From NCBI RefSeq assembly GCF_963678635.1, contig NC_087070.1:22431419-22495418 (forward strand): a stretch of DNA of 64,000 nucleotides, in the 5' to 3' direction. Shown here in pieces: positions 9,215-21,924 of this stretch. Within the stretch, counting starts at the first letter, position 1, and every line of letters starts with the position of its first letter. The position numbers and the translations under genes were made by a program. This stretch comes from Symsagittifera roscoffensis (Eukaryota; Xenacoelomorpha; Acoela; Convolutidae). The notes below the pieces were generated by a model. That model was not told where the DNA came from and did not search any database. It was given only the letters and a program-made list of their open reading frames with translations.

Positions 9215-11377
9215 ACATTACCCTCACGTTGTAGCCGAAATACTTGAGGGTAAAAAGAGAATACTAAATTAAGAAATGAATATATTTAAATTAAAAAGAG
9301 TAGTGTATTAAAATTTACAACTTCCAGAATTGAGTATGTTTGAGTAAAAGATTTTAACAAATTGATTTTAACACTTTAGGCTTCTGCGACTGATTCTTTC
9401 GTAAGCATGTGTGATAAAAGTATTGACAGCTGGAAAACGTCCTTGAAAAATTTAATGTACTATCAGATACAAAGATTTGATTAAAGTAGAGTTATATAAA
9501 AATAGATACGCTAGAGTGAGGCACCGAAGGTCGCCTGAGGAGAGGGACACTTCTTTGATCTGCGTTTTCTTTTGGTAATTTTCATGGCAAAACTTGTAGA
9601 CAAGATATTGAAATTCCTCAAATTCTTGAGATATTTTGTGTTTCTAAAATAGATATGTAGCTATAAATAACTGAAATGGCATCATTTGTAAATTTTGACT
9701 TTGACCTTTTTGAAATTTGATGCTTCATATTTTCTTAAATTCTGTGAAAACTTTTGAGAATTCTGCATCAATGTCATGTGTGTATTTGATGTGTAGGATG
9801 GTTTGATTTTGGTGAAAAGATTATTATAGTAAATATACCATAATGTGATGTTATATTACATATTCTTTTGAGGTAGTGGCCAAGAATTTGTCTTTTTATT
9901 CTTATTTCGAGAAATTCCTGTTTACGTGGGCTGCAACTTTTTTCAAATAAAATTATAATTAATTGTTACAAAATTGATCTTGTCCTCGAGCGGGATCACT
10001 TTCTGATTTTATAAAAAAAAATGGGAATAATAATTTGTCGTCAAAATTTTCATTGTATTCGATCTTTTTTTATATCTTAAAACTGTTAATGTGTAATTTT
10101 CAATATGTCTTATTGGTTGATTCCAAGTATATAGACGCACTGGTTTGTTATTGTAAGTTTTCTTGATTCTGCATTTTACTTTGGTGATGTAGTTTCTAAG
10201 TCAGAAAAAAAGTTTTGGATTTTGTAGCGGTTTTTTTTGTGTTTATCGCGTCTTTTGAGTCCTGAAAGTCCTGTATCGTGAGTTTATCTGTTTCTGAAAT
10301 TGCTTTTTGTCTTTTTGAAAATAATTTCTTCATGATTTGCTTTTGTTTTGTTAGGATCGTTTTTATAATAATATATAATATATAATATATCCTACTGTTT
10401 GTTTGTGAGGTGTAATTACAAGAGCCTATCTTTCGTTTTTAATTAAACAATCATGTAATGTGATTGTTTGTTTACTGCCTAGATTATCTCTTGACTTAAG
10501 TGTTAGGATGACGGATGGAGTCACTCCAGAGTTAGAGTTGCTTTTTTCCTAGACTGCTAGTTCTTACGGTTGTTGTAATCTAAGATGGACTTGCTTAATC
10601 CTATCTAAGAGTTGTGATTTATGATCAAGTGTTGGATAATAGTAAATGGATCCACAAGGTTCGGTTACAATTAGAACACAGGTAGATGGTTAGCCGGGCT
10701 CATATAGGAGGAGGGCTGAAGTGAAGGACGAGTAACCGAAGTTTTTCACTGTCTATGCTAAATAAAATGGTTAGTTTTTTCAAAAATATCAATCAGTCTT
10801 GGGTCCTTTATTAGGGTTGGAGAGTGAATCGACGTTTTAAGTCGTTAAACACTTATTATATTGTGATTGGGGAAAAAAATTGTTCTGATAAATCCAAGGG
10901 AGGCCTTGATGATCAGTGTTTAAAGAAATTAATTTGATTTAATTCGACTTGAAGATCCAAGGAAAGCTATGATGATCTGATTTCAAATAAATGTGATTAA
11001 GGAGAAAACAAGGATAAGCCTTGGTAAAATTTATATAAAAATTTAATTTAAGAGAAGTTAAAATTTACAGTTTGCATGATATTAGTTTTTTTTATTTATG
11101 CTGTTATCTTTTAGATTGATGAAGCTGGGATGAAGAAAAGATGATGTGTTCAAACTAATGAAATTAACAGTAAATTTTTGTACTAACTAATTTTTGTATC
11201 ACATATCCAATAAACATTTTTAATCAAAAATTTGATTTACTGCAGATTTTAGGGGTAACAACTTGTGTTATTTTAATCAGTCGTTTTTGTTTAAAATTTT
11301 TGTTGAGCCTCATTTGCATTGAAAAGTTATTGTTCGGAATGTTTTTATGTCAATAAATGAAAATATAAATTTACTGC
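9215..11377. other. AT-rich stretch without recognised genes
   Basis: No coding similarity was seen. The region includes a pure A/T run (ATAATATATAATATATAATA) at about 10366-10390. Around 10500-10830 the base composition is more even, with a canonical AATAAA near 10760. An LTR of the neighbouring Gypsy element could lie here, but I found no matched partner. Confidence 0.4.
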
Positions 11378-11635
11378 TTAATAGATACTAAATTTAAAAA
11401 CTTGTTCTTCCGGTTTTCGTCTCACTAGCATATGGCCGATTGGTCGGTTACTTCCTAATCTTAGATTATGCCTTGTTCTTGGTCTTCTTGCAATTCCTGG
11501 CATTTCTCGTATTGCTTGGAAAATTGGCGTAGGTCTATCGAGCATTAGAGACATTTCTATTAAAATCTCTATTCTATCTAACATTTTTGCTGTTGCGCAA
11601 TTGTCTAATTCTACTTTTAATTTTCTAATTCTAGG
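11378..11635 (-). CDS. Open fragment of 85 residues, unrecognised
   Basis: The frame is open between two stops. It reads like protein: a charged start (RKLKVELDN), then SLMLDRPTPIFQAIREMPG and a basic end with RRPRTRHNLRLGSNRPIG. The minus strand shows AACCTAG just before the open part, a possible acceptor, but no clear donor. It could be an orphan exon or a piece of a mobile-element protein. Surrounding DNA is far richer in A and T and has no comparable frame. Confidence 0.25.
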   Translation of the reverse strand, partial: PRIRKLKVELDNCATAKMLDRIEILIEMSLMLDRPTPIFQAIREMPGIARRPRTRHNLRLGSNRPIGHMLVRRKPEEQVFKFSIY

Positions 11636-11639
11636 TTAG

Positions 11640-13830
11640 TTAAGGTCTTGTTCGCGACTTATGGTCGCATCAGATGAGTTATGATCTTTTGGTTATACTC
11701 ATAGAATAATTTCAGATAAGGTACACCCTCTGTTCCTAACGCTATCCATTTTTTTTCAACCGTAAATCGAGATTTCTACGCAAACAAATTTTTTCCGAAA
11801 AAAATATTGCATGCAAAATTTAATTTTTTGTGTGAATAACGTAGTCCTGGATACGAAAGTAATGGCTTTTTTCCTTTCACTTCAAATTTTTATTTCAAAA
11901 ACGCTGAAAATTTTTATTTATTTTGTATGGCATGTTTTTGAATGCCCTGATCAATGTCTGATACTGTTTGGTTGCAAACCGAACCCAAATTGTTTCAAAA
12001 AACAAAATTATAAACAAAATACAACTTTTTGGTTTAAGGCAAAAACACCTATAATACAATTTCATTTAATGGAAAAAATGGCTATCATACATTTCCATTG
12101 TATGGAAAAAATAGTTTTCATGGGATTTTCATACGATTTTTTGATTCTATGGAATTGAATGGAATCGTATGATAAGCATTTTTCCCTTAGTATGGAATTG
12201 TATGATAAGTTTTTTTTGTCAACCCGGGATGTTAATTGTGATATGGTAGAATGAGGGTGTTGACAAAAAAAAATATTGAAAGAATGCGCTGGAAAGTATT
12301 AAAAGAGATGAAAGTAAGCCAAGGCAGATTTGAAGTTACTTTGCAAACATGCTGATTTAAATTATAAGAATACTACAAGTATGTCAATTTGGGAGGTTAG
12401 GCTGAAAACCTCATGCTGTTAACACTACAATTGATGCAATATCTCTTCTGCTCCTTCAAGTAGATTCGATCCCTGCTTAGATAGCTGAAGCCACTAGGAG
12501 CGAGAATGGGACAGTAGATAAGGCACGACGTCAAGCACCAAAAAGGCCCTTGGAAAGTTAGAAACCCCCATAAGACATCACGTAAAACGGTTTCTGGCGG
12601 GCAAAATATTGGCAGGGGAATATGAAGAGCTTGGTTCTCTGCATTTCCAGGATGAAACTTCAGCACGTTTAAAGCCAGTTACACAGAATTTAGTCATGCC
12701 AAAAAAGGCCAAGAAAGGTACTAAAGTCATCTCAACATAAATTACTGGAGGAGGAGGCATTACGGAAAACGAAGGAGGTTACCCACATGGATCACAGAGA
12801 AGGAACAAAACAAGATCCTAACTATTCTACTTGTCTGTTCAAGGTCAAATAGACTGCTGTTCAACTTATAGCTCTATCTCTACAAATCTTTTTGTTTTTG
12901 CGCGTGATTTTCTGGACCTTACGCAACCGTACTAACACTAACCGCGACATGAAAAGGTTTTGCACGATTGTATTGCACGACTATTTTTGGTCTCGCTTTA
13001 ACGACTGTATTCGGTCTCGACCTAAGTCCCGCACCTCGGCCCGGTGCTGTTGGTGTTGTTTGTGCACAAATGTTTCATTTTCTTTTAGAAACAGTTTTGA
13101 GCTAATTTGTTAAAATTATTCGACTATTATCTGCGTACTCGGAAAACAAGCCAGAAAATCAAATATTATTAAGGCATTTGGGTGTGGCTCTTTGATTCTT
13201 TAAATTGCAATGATGCAAGTTGTAATATATGCCTCTTCAACGTCAAGCAAAGAACGCTTTAAGCAATTTTCACTCAAACGCTATACCAGACACTTCCGAG
13301 TTTCGATTTATTCAACAATCTCTCCCTCCCCTTATGGTATCCCAATACGAAAGAGACCCAACCCTTCAAATTAAAAGAGTAACTTAGCACATGCGCGTTT
13401 TCTTGAGAATTCTAATTTTGCTGCATTCTGATTTGAGCCAAACCAAAAATTACTGAATTAATCACTTACTTAAAAGAAAATAACGAGAAACTAACCTTTT
13501 CAAAATTTTTGTTTTCAGAAAATACAATACCTCACATTTTCTGCCAGACTTACTTGGTTTTGGTTAACAAAACAATGACAAGGATAACCGCAGCCCCTGA
13601 GAGAGAAGAACCAAGGATGCATAGAACTTGAGGTACTCTGTTACACATAATCTCAACTTTCAAATAATGAAGAAACTTGACAATTGAGATGAAGTGAATT
13701 TTCCAAAGAAGTTAAATTGAATGATTTGGCCAAGCAAGCAATTTCGTAAAATTGCCGTTTCCAGCTTGCAATAGAAGTTTTTTTTTCACTCTAGTGGACA
13801 AAAATAAAGAAGTTTTTAATTTCTAAAACT
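11640..13830. other. Non-coding, repeat-bearing stretch apart from the fragment at 12522-12740
   Basis: At 12130-12205 the words ATGGAATTG and GTATGATAAG recur. TTTTGTCAACCC at about 12214-12225 faces GGGTGTTGACAAAAA at about 12257-12271 as a small inverted pair. No gene is recognised in 12741-13830. Confidence 0.35.
12522..12740 (+). pseudogene. Stop-to-stop coding-like fragment of 72 residues, unrecognised
   Basis: The plus strand is open from just after a TAA at 12519 to a TAA at 12738. The translation has a natural composition: ETPIRHHVKRFLAGKILAGE, then YEELGSLHFQDETSARLKP and VMPKKAKKGTKVIST. There is no starting Met near the front, so it would be an exon or the remains of a transposon protein. 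I cannot name a family. The minus-strand frames over the same bases look less like protein. Confidence 0.35.
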
Positions 13831-13835
13831 TTTTT

Positions 13836-14282
13836 TCAAGGACCAATATTGGGCAATGGTTTTAAAGAGTCGAACAAAATTTTTTCATCGACCGACCGAG
13901 AAACATCAAAACTACCATATCTGAAAGTCTTCAGTAGTCAATTCCGGTTCTGCAAATGCCAGTTTTTATCATTTGCAATAAGTTTTCTATGAAAAAAAAA
14001 CTTTTTAGAATAAGCGGATTAAAAAGAGATCATGGCATGTGAAACACTTTTAAAAGAGAAAATAAGCTTGTTCAGTGTGACAACTGAGCTAGATCTGATG
14101 TTTCTGATAATTTCAAACCGTTGAAAAAAATGTACTACATTTGTTGAAAACTGGCTTTTACAGACCCGGAATAAATTGGTAAGTACTTTACATCAAAAAT
14201 TGAGACAGGGTAGTTTTAATCTTTTGCTGTCGATGATTATGTAAATGTAAATATTGCCCAAAGGTCCTTGAAAAAAGACAGT
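13836..14282. repeat. Foldback unit 1
   Basis: The left half (TCAAGGACCAATATTGGGCA, ATCGACCGACCG, ATGCCAGTTTTTA) is repeated as an inverted, diverged copy in the right half, where the reverse complement reads TCAAGGACCTTTGGGCAATA, ATCGACAGC and AAAGCCAGTTTTC. Arms are about 150 bases with a central unpaired part of about 150 bases. No protein is coded. It may be a MITE or foldback transposon. Confidence 0.65.
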
Positions 14283-14335
14283 TCAGAGATTAAAAGGTAC
14301 ACTAGTAACAAAATTAAAGCCTAATTCAGGCCTAG

Positions 14336-14790
14336 TTTTGAGGACCAATTTGGACAATATTTACAGAAAGTTAAACAAAACTTTTGCATCGACCGACAGC
14401 GAATGATAAGAACTACACTCTTTGACAGTCTCGATTTTTAATTTGCTGCACTTACTAAGTTTTTCCTGGTCTCAAAATGCCAGTTTTCTTCATCCGCATT
14501 AAGTTTTTCAAAACGTGTGAAATTGTAATAACCAGAAGAGTATTGAAACCAGAGGAATCGCATGAACAACTATTTTACTTCGTTTATTCGAAAAAGAATT
14601 CCCAACAATGCAAAATCTTGCGCAAACGACAAAAATTGGCATTTTCAGACCCCGAACAAAACTGCAAACTGGTAAGTGCAGCAAGTTAAAAATTGAGAAT
14701 TTCAGAGACGGTAGTTCAGATTGCTCGCTGTCGGTCGATGGAAAAATTTTGTTACAAATTCAAGAAAATATTGCTCAAAATAGTCCTAAA
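14336..14790. repeat. Foldback unit 2, same family as unit 1
   Basis: The left half begins TTTTGAGGACCAATTTGGAC, includes TGCATCGACCGACAGCGA and ends near AAAATGCCAGTTTTC. The right half at 14620-14790 is its inverse (AAAATTGGCATTTTCAGACC, CTGTCGGTCGATGGA, CAAAATAGTCCTAAAA). It follows unit 1 after about 50 bases, in the same general arrangement, so the two foldbacks stand in tandem. Confidence 0.65.
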
Positions 14791-15008
14791 AGTTAGGCTT
14801 TTGAGAAAAGTAAAAGCCTGAGTTTAAGTTTAATTTTGTTCAATAGTGTAATTGCGTTAATTTTCTCCACTAGTGTGAATTTTTAGAACATGTTCGTTTT
14901 GAAAAACTGCTAGCGTGAATAATTTATACTTCTGGCATGAACAGTTTTCAGTCAGCATCAAAAATTTTTTAAATGTTGAGAACACTAGCTTTTTAAAAAA
15001 TTAAGGGT

Positions 15009-15470
15009 GTGAACAATCTCAGTTTTCCCAACATCAATTTTTTTTCAACACAGTTTAAGTACAACAGGGTAAAACTTTTTGGTATGAGTGCTTTTGACAA
15101 AACTGAGTTATCACAAAATAGCTTGTCTTTCAAGTTCCACTTAAGGAAAACTTCTTGTCATACAATCCCATGCAACCTATGCACTAATAAGTTGTTTGAA
15201 TGCAACAGTTCTATGAATAACTTTTTAAAAAATTACGGGCGTGAACAATCTCAGTTTTCCTAACATCAATTTTTTTTTCAACACAGTTTAAGTACTACAG
15301 GGTAGAACTTTTTGGTATGAGTGCTTTTGACAAAACTGAATTATCACAAAATTGTTTGTCTTTCAAGTTCCACTTAAGGAAAACTTCTTGTCATACAATC
15401 CCATGCAACCTATGCACTAATTAGTTGTTTGAATGCAACAGTTCTATGAATAGCTTTTCCACATGAAAGG
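15009..15470. repeat. Tandem duplication, 232-base period, two copies
   Basis: GTGAACAATCTCAGTTTTCC starts at 15009 and again at 15241, and the following about 220 bases are nearly identical, including GGTATGAGTGCTTTTGACAA and CATACAATCCCATGCAACC. The low divergence marks a recent event. A much more diverged relative lies at about 16920-17090. Confidence 0.9.
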
Positions 15471-18400
15471 AAAGGTATGACTAGTTTTCAAAAAAAATCG
15501 AATGTGCAGCCTTTTTCATAATTGGAGGAGTATGACTCACATTTTTCGGTTGAATTTTTTAACTGGAAAATTTAGTTAAGTTTTGATCTTGAAGCTGAAA
15601 ATAAAACCATATTTAATTTTTTGTGCTTCCCATTTAGCAAAACTGAAGGCAGCAAATAAGACATAATAGTACTCTAAAGTCTTTTTTTGACAATCAATAT
15701 TTAAGGAAGACTTTATTTTTGATGGTCCTTTTATTAGTTTCTGAAGTAAGCCATAGATGAATGAATTGCTCCATGCCTTGAGCGAAATTCAGCGAAAAAA
15801 ATTGACTGTCAGAAATTTCATTCAAAAATTTCAGATAAAAAATCAGTTGAGAAAACTGAACTAATTGTAGATTCTCTCTTGAATACTTTCTGTCTGAAAA
15901 GATTAGAAAAGGTGTAACTACGAATTGCACTCACTAATCCCTGAATGCTATCTTAAATCAGTTTTTTAGAGAAAAAATCAGAGAATTCGTTTTGAAACAA
16001 TGATTGCCCCGAAAAACTGAGTAAACGAAATGCATTATTGAAGATAAACTTACATCTTTTGCAAAGACTCTAACAGAAAAGGGGAAAACAGGATGAAAAA
16101 AATTACTCCAGCGAAATTAGCTTGATAGCTATTGTGATTTGTTATTTGACAAAAAAAATATATTATTTCTGTAAAAAAATATTCATCGCAAAATTTGCGG
16201 GTTGAAAGTTTTTTAACAATTTATTAGAAATTATTTCTATAAAAGTAGAAACCATGCAAAATGGTGTCAAAATTTTTAAATCTTGTTGAAAACTAGTCGA
16301 AATTGAGCACAAAAGAGAAAATTAAACTTGGAAGTTCAGTTTCTGATTAACCGAAAATGGGTAAAAAAAATTAAATGAATTACTTCCTAAATTACAGAAT
16401 TCAAAAAAAATCAAGCTATTAAGTTGAGCTGTTAACACATGTACATAACAACTGTCAATAATATTTAAAAAACTTAATGAACTTAAATCACATATGTACA
16501 AAATACTTCTCTGTTTGGATAAGTTTTAATTCTAACATGTGACATGATTTTATATAATCCCTTTTTATTTTTTATTTCAAGACATGCTTTTTAGTATACT
16601 TTTCTGTTTTACTTTACCATTCAGGAAAAAAGTTCGTCAAAGACATCATTTTGCTTTTCTAGTTTAAACATTTTGTTCATTTTTTGGGTTTCGTCACTTT
16701 TGCGGTGGCAAGAGGTGAAAAGAAAGACTGGAGTTTATATGACCAAATTTCAAATTTGATGTTTTTTTTTTAAAAAACTTCATTTATTAGAAATGAAAAT
16801 CTTTCAAAAAATCATATATCTTGGAACTTTTAAGATTATCCGCTTGAAGTTTTTACGAAGATCATCTTCAAATTTTTGAACTATTTCAATTATTTCAACA
16901 CCAATTTTCTATTCCAATACAATTAAACCACTCTACGAAAAAGTTTTTTTTAGTAAGAGCGCGCTTTTGACATACAGTTGACAAAAATGCTTATCCTACA
17001 AGTTCCTTTCATAGGAAAACTACTAACAGTTCCATACAATCCATGTATCCACAAGTAGTTGGGAAAATATGACTAGCATTTCTTCGTGAAAAGAACTGTA
17101 TATGTAACTGTATTATTCTCTAAAATGATTTGAATGATTAGCTTTTCATCATAATTTAAAAAATGGACAATCATTTTTTGATTTTTGAAATTTGCAAAAA
17201 AAAGTGTCCGATTCTGCGCTCGCCACTGGGCTTAACTTTGGGCTGCAAATGAGACATGCTTGTCTTCAAAAATAATTTATTCCACAATCAAACTTTGACA
17301 AAACATTTTTTTTCGGATGGATGCTTCAATAGTTACTAAAATCTGCCTTAATTGAATGATTTGCTAGACGCCTTAAGCTATTTTCATCATAAATAATTGA
17401 TCCCTAAAATTTGCAATTAAAAACTTCAGATTAAAATCAGCGATGAGAAAACAAATCGCAGATTTCCTCTCAAATCTTTTGTGCAGAAAAAACGTAACCA
17501 CCAACTGCACTTGCTTAGTCCCAATTGAAGCAGCATGAAAATTTGGACAGTTTATTTTAATAAAATTTTACGTGACTTTTTTGGCTCTTTTCAATGAAGT
17601 TCGAAGTCGGTTTATGGTAAAAGTTTCTTTTTGAAACAAAAATTGCACAAAAACTGAGCGAATAAAAAACTTACTCGAATATAAAACGTGAATACAGCGA
17701 CAGAAACTAATTTAAATGCTTTGTTTTCCAGCTGAACGAGCTCGAAAATTAGTTCGAAAAATTTTCATCATGAAAATTGCCGGCTGAAAATTCTTTTTAT
17801 CATTTAGTTTCAAATTGTAAAAGAGAAAACCATCGTCAAAATCATAAGCTAATCGTCAAAATTACAAGATCTTTTTTTATAAAAAAAAACAAAATTGAAC
17901 AAAAAAGAGTATATGAAACATTCAAGTTAGAATTTGTCATTTCCAGAAAATGTTCCAAAAATGGAATAGATTACTTCTCAAGTTAGCAATAACAAGAAAA
18001 TTAAACCAATATTTTTCAGCAGTTACCACATACATGAAAAAGGTCAATAAGCAATAAAGTTAATGAATTTGAATAGTGTATGAATAAATTACTTTTCTTT
18101 TTGATTCAGACTCAATTCTAACCCGTTTTTGAAACCTGCCTACCAGATAGTCATGTTATATTAGCACTTTTTTTTTCATAACTTGTGGCATGCATTTTTA
18201 CTTTGGTTTTCTGTTAAACTTTACTTTTCTGGTGACAGGTTTGTTTTGTCCAACACGGAGTTTTGTTTTCCCAATTAAAACAATTCATTTATTTTTTTTT
18301 TGAGTAAATTCTACTTTGTTGCGGCAAGAGATTGAGAGAACGCTCGAAATTGTCTAATAACTTTTTTCATATTTGTTTGGCTTGTTTTTTACGATAGTTT

Positions 18401-18500
18401 CATAAAAAAATACACAGATCTAGGTACGTTTAAAATGATTTGCCACAAAATTTTACGAAGAACTCGTCCTCAATTATTTTAAGATGTCCTTTAACAATTA
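15240..18500. repeat. Ancient tandem duplication with an offset of about 1.58-1.62 kb
   Basis: Landmarks in the first unit recur in order in the second. GTAACTACGAATTGCACTC (15914) matches GTAACCACCAACTGCACTT (17495). GCGGGTTGAAAGTTTTTTAA (about 16198) matches GCCGGCTGAAAATTCTTTT (about 17779). GCGGTGGCAAGAGG (about 16702) matches TTGCGGCAAGAG (about 18319). The copies are diverged by perhaps a third, with insertions and deletions. Neither copy has an intact long frame. It may be a large non-autonomous element or satellite-like unit. Confidence 0.6.
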
Positions 18501-20629
18501 ACGATTGTTTCCAAGGCCCAATAATTAAACAGGACAGAAACATTCATTCAATTTTTGAAAATTAACTTTAAAAACTTGGAAAATTTCTTTTCATATAAAA
18601 CTTTTCACAATGTACTTATAATAAACTGGTCTCAAAAAAATTTTGAGTAATCAATCATGAAAGTTTTATTTGGAACTTTTGAGACACTGATAATTACGTT
18701 GGATTGAAATTGGGTTAAAACGAAACTATGTTACTACAGAAGGTTATTTTGCTACTTCTTGTAGGAAAAATTTCTAAACACCTAGTTTCTTAAGACAAAA
18801 TTCACACTTGAAAATCTGTTATAAGAAAAAAATTTCCTGGTCGCAGTCTAATAGTCAAATTTTGGAACAAGATGTTGGGTTTCTGTTAAAAACGCAGCAG
18901 CGAATTTTAAATAATTTTTCCTCGTTAAAGCAAAAATGATCGTATCAAGGACTAACGACCAAAATCTGTTTTTAGCCCTGCTTGCATTTTGTGATGTTGA
19001 TTTTCTTCTAATTGGCAGAAAATATAATTTCCATATCAGATTTTCTAAAAATTATTTCGTTAAGTGTATAACTAACAAACGAAATGAGGCTACTAAGATC
19101 TCTTGTAAACTGAGGCTTTTCAAATCATACAATGCTGTTGATTATAATTTCTTGTTTGCCCTTCAACTTTAAGTGTTTACTGATGCCCACAAAATTTGGT
19201 TTTAGCTTTAGTCTGCGGATGATTTGACATTTTACAAAAAAAATGTCAACAAATAAGAAAACCAAAAAAAACTGATCGGTATCAACGTTCAACCGAAAGT
19301 AACACGTCCATAACAGTTTTTCATGATTTTGTCTAAAAAGTGACAGACAAATTTGGCTATATGTTTTTAAAAAAACGCCTACTGCCTTGCTCGTAGCAAT
19401 CTTCAAATTTAAACTTAGATGAAAACAGCTGAACAAAAACTTGATCTCTTCGATACCATAAGTTTCAGTTTGTAAACAACTTGATTGCATTGGTTTTTTT
19501 TTCAAAACAAAATACTCTACTATGTCAAATCTAGCTTATATAAAGCTATCACTAAGTAATATTTTGCAAGCTTACCACAATAAAGAGTTTTGTATCAAAA
19601 ATCCAGCAATAAATCACAAGAGGTTTTCGATTTTATTCTCTGAAGTTTCTGTTGTTCCTAATTTTTATAATTTGGATCTCTTGAACTATCATCACTCATT
19701 GCAATTGGGGACAGATTCGGTACTATAAACCATGAAGTACTAGGACCCACTTTTTTTTTTATTTTCATACATATCTGGGGTTTGTATAGGCGATTAGAGC
19801 TTAACAAAGGAAGAAACTTTTAACTGTGGTAATCCTGTTATGATGACAAAAAAGGAAAGACAAACTGCACTCAAGAGAAGGCGAGCTATTGATACCAAAA
19901 ATAAAATATATCCTAACACTACTTTCAATTTTGATACTTATTCAAACATATGACATATGTCAATGGACCGAATGCAATTCAAAAGAATAACTATCATTAA
20001 GACCATTTATTCACTGGGGAAAGTACAAACACAAGAGCTGTACAGCTCATCACAACGAACCGCTGTTGTGCCCGTTTAAGAACTACATGCAATTTTTTTG
20101 GTTATTTTTCTGGGCTGGGTAATGTTGCTTCACCCTCAATCATTCAATTAGTTTTTCAGCTAGTACAGCGCTGATTTCAATTATCCGGACAAAACTTGAA
20201 ATTTAAAACGTTTTGCTAAATACTTGATTGGTTTAGCCAAAAAAAATGCTGAGGACAAATCTTGCTAACAATTGAATAAGAATTAATAAGAAGCAAGTTA
20301 TTTCTCGAAATTCGGCCAAACTCAAAAAAAAACAATCTTCGGCTTTTAGTCAATCAAAATCATTAAAAAACTAGTGGTTCAATTGCTGGAAAAAATAGGT
20401 CAAAAAAGCCTCTTTTATAGCCCAACAAAATTTTGGAGGAGCAAAATCTCCAAAAATTAGCGCAAAAACTTCTGAAAATTGTTTTTAAAAATTGCAGCTT
20501 TTTATAGTTAAATTGACATTTTCTAGCTATCAAGCAAAAAAATATATTTAGACAAAACTGAGGCAATTATTTTCGTCTAAAATTTTGTTGGGAAATATAC
20601 GACGCTCTTTTTGACATAATTTTTTCAGC
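18500..20629. other. AT-rich stretch, no gene recognised
   Basis: Open frames here (for example at 18936-19172 and 19125-19505) give Phe/Leu/Lys-rich translations typical of AT-rich noncoding DNA. No splice-bounded exon or protein motif was found. Confidence 0.4.
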
Positions 20630-20637
20630 AATTGAAG

Positions 20638-21044
20638 GCGTGTTTTGTACACTTATACGACAAATTAATCAGAAAAACCCTTATACGACATAAGATTGTA
20701 CGAGAGATCGGATTTATACGATAAATGATACGATTATACGAAACCGATAAATGGCTAAATTTTATGAGACAAAAAACTTTTAACTGAGTATTGCATGATG
20801 ATCAATATTAGGGGCGGCTCAACTCTAAGATAAAAATTTTCTGAGATCAATCAGAGATTTTCGAATAAAAAATACTCGAGCAACAAAAACAATCTAAAAA
20901 GCCTTGAGCGGTTGCTATAATTGAGCAAGGATTTAGATCTCAAATTATACGATTATACCTTTTTTATACGAAAGCCAAAATATACGATCATACATTATAC
21001 GATAGTCGGATTATACGATTTTTCCATTATACGTCAATACACTG
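20638..21044. mobile_element. hAT-type MITE with a cluster of TTATACGA words
   Basis: The 407-base segment is flanked by near-identical 8-base words, AATTGAAG (20630-20637) and AATTGAAC (21045-21052), as expected for hAT target duplications. The ends are weakly inverted: GCGTGTTTTG on the left, and the right end reads CAGTGTATTG on the opposite strand. Inside and at the edges about ten TATACGA or TTATACG words occur, mostly in two clusters (20650-20745 and 20945-21035). No protein is coded, so mobilisation would have depended on a hAT transposase elsewhere. Confidence 0.6.
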
Positions 21045-21052
21045 AATTGAAC

Positions 21053-21896
21053 CAATACTTTTGGCGTAATTTTTGATTGACTAAAAAGGCCGGAAATGGT
21101 AGTTTTGGGGTTGAGTTTCGGATCCGAATGTTCCAAAAATAAATTGAGTCATATTAATTCTGTTCAAATTCAAAGCAAAACTTGTCGTAATCTTTTTTTT
21201 AGTCTTAAGTCAACCCAATTTGAGTTTTAAGTTTCAAGTTTTTTGTCTTGTCCGGATAAAATATATTAGCACTGTATTCATAACGCAAAAAACTCACATA
21301 CAAGTACTCACATACAAGTATGCTTCAGAGATTAAAACAAAAAGAATCAATTTATTGCATTATCGGCCCGTCACATACATCATCTCAATTTTCACCCACT
21401 CAAAGGGAGTCAAAGCTGCACTCAACTAAATCTACTGCACGCAATCGTTTAGAACAAGAAAAACCATGTCATTCAGCGGTGAGCGGTTTGCAACTTTTCT
21501 GGCTTGCTGACACATTAAATTCGGGCAAGATAAAGAACCTCGTTGAAGAATTGGAAAACCAAGAATTTCTCTAGCAAGGCTTCCCAAGTTCTTAGCATCT
21601 AAGATGAGAGTGGGCAAAACTTAGAAAAACAACGCGAATAGAAATAGCGACAGATATTAGGATGGTTTTAGCTTTTCTCGCATACAGCAAGAAACACCAA
21701 AATTGATTAAACCTCAGTTGAACGCAGTCTGATTTAGTTTTCATGGTTTATCTTTACATTCTCGCTGATGATAACTTCCGAAACTAGTCTTCAAAGATAG
21801 TCTTTCTGCGTTATGAATTTCAGTCGCGTAAGGTTCGTCTGCCAATATAGCTGCTTTATGTAGGGCTTCGTCTCCAATCTGGATGGGCTCAGAAAT
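21053..21896. other. 3' side of the CxxC gene; no firm exon
   Basis: Minus-strand frames just beyond the last supported exon stay open for about 50 codons: one frame with GVDDEVKFLSPSRLETKPY and another with IQIGDEALHKAAILADEP. One of them may be the true 3' coding end through an alternative splice, but no clear acceptor decides it. A minus-strand AATAAA lies at about 21349-21354. Confidence 0.3.
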
Positions 21897-21924
21897 TTCA
21901 CCTCGTCATCAACTCCGGTCTTAC

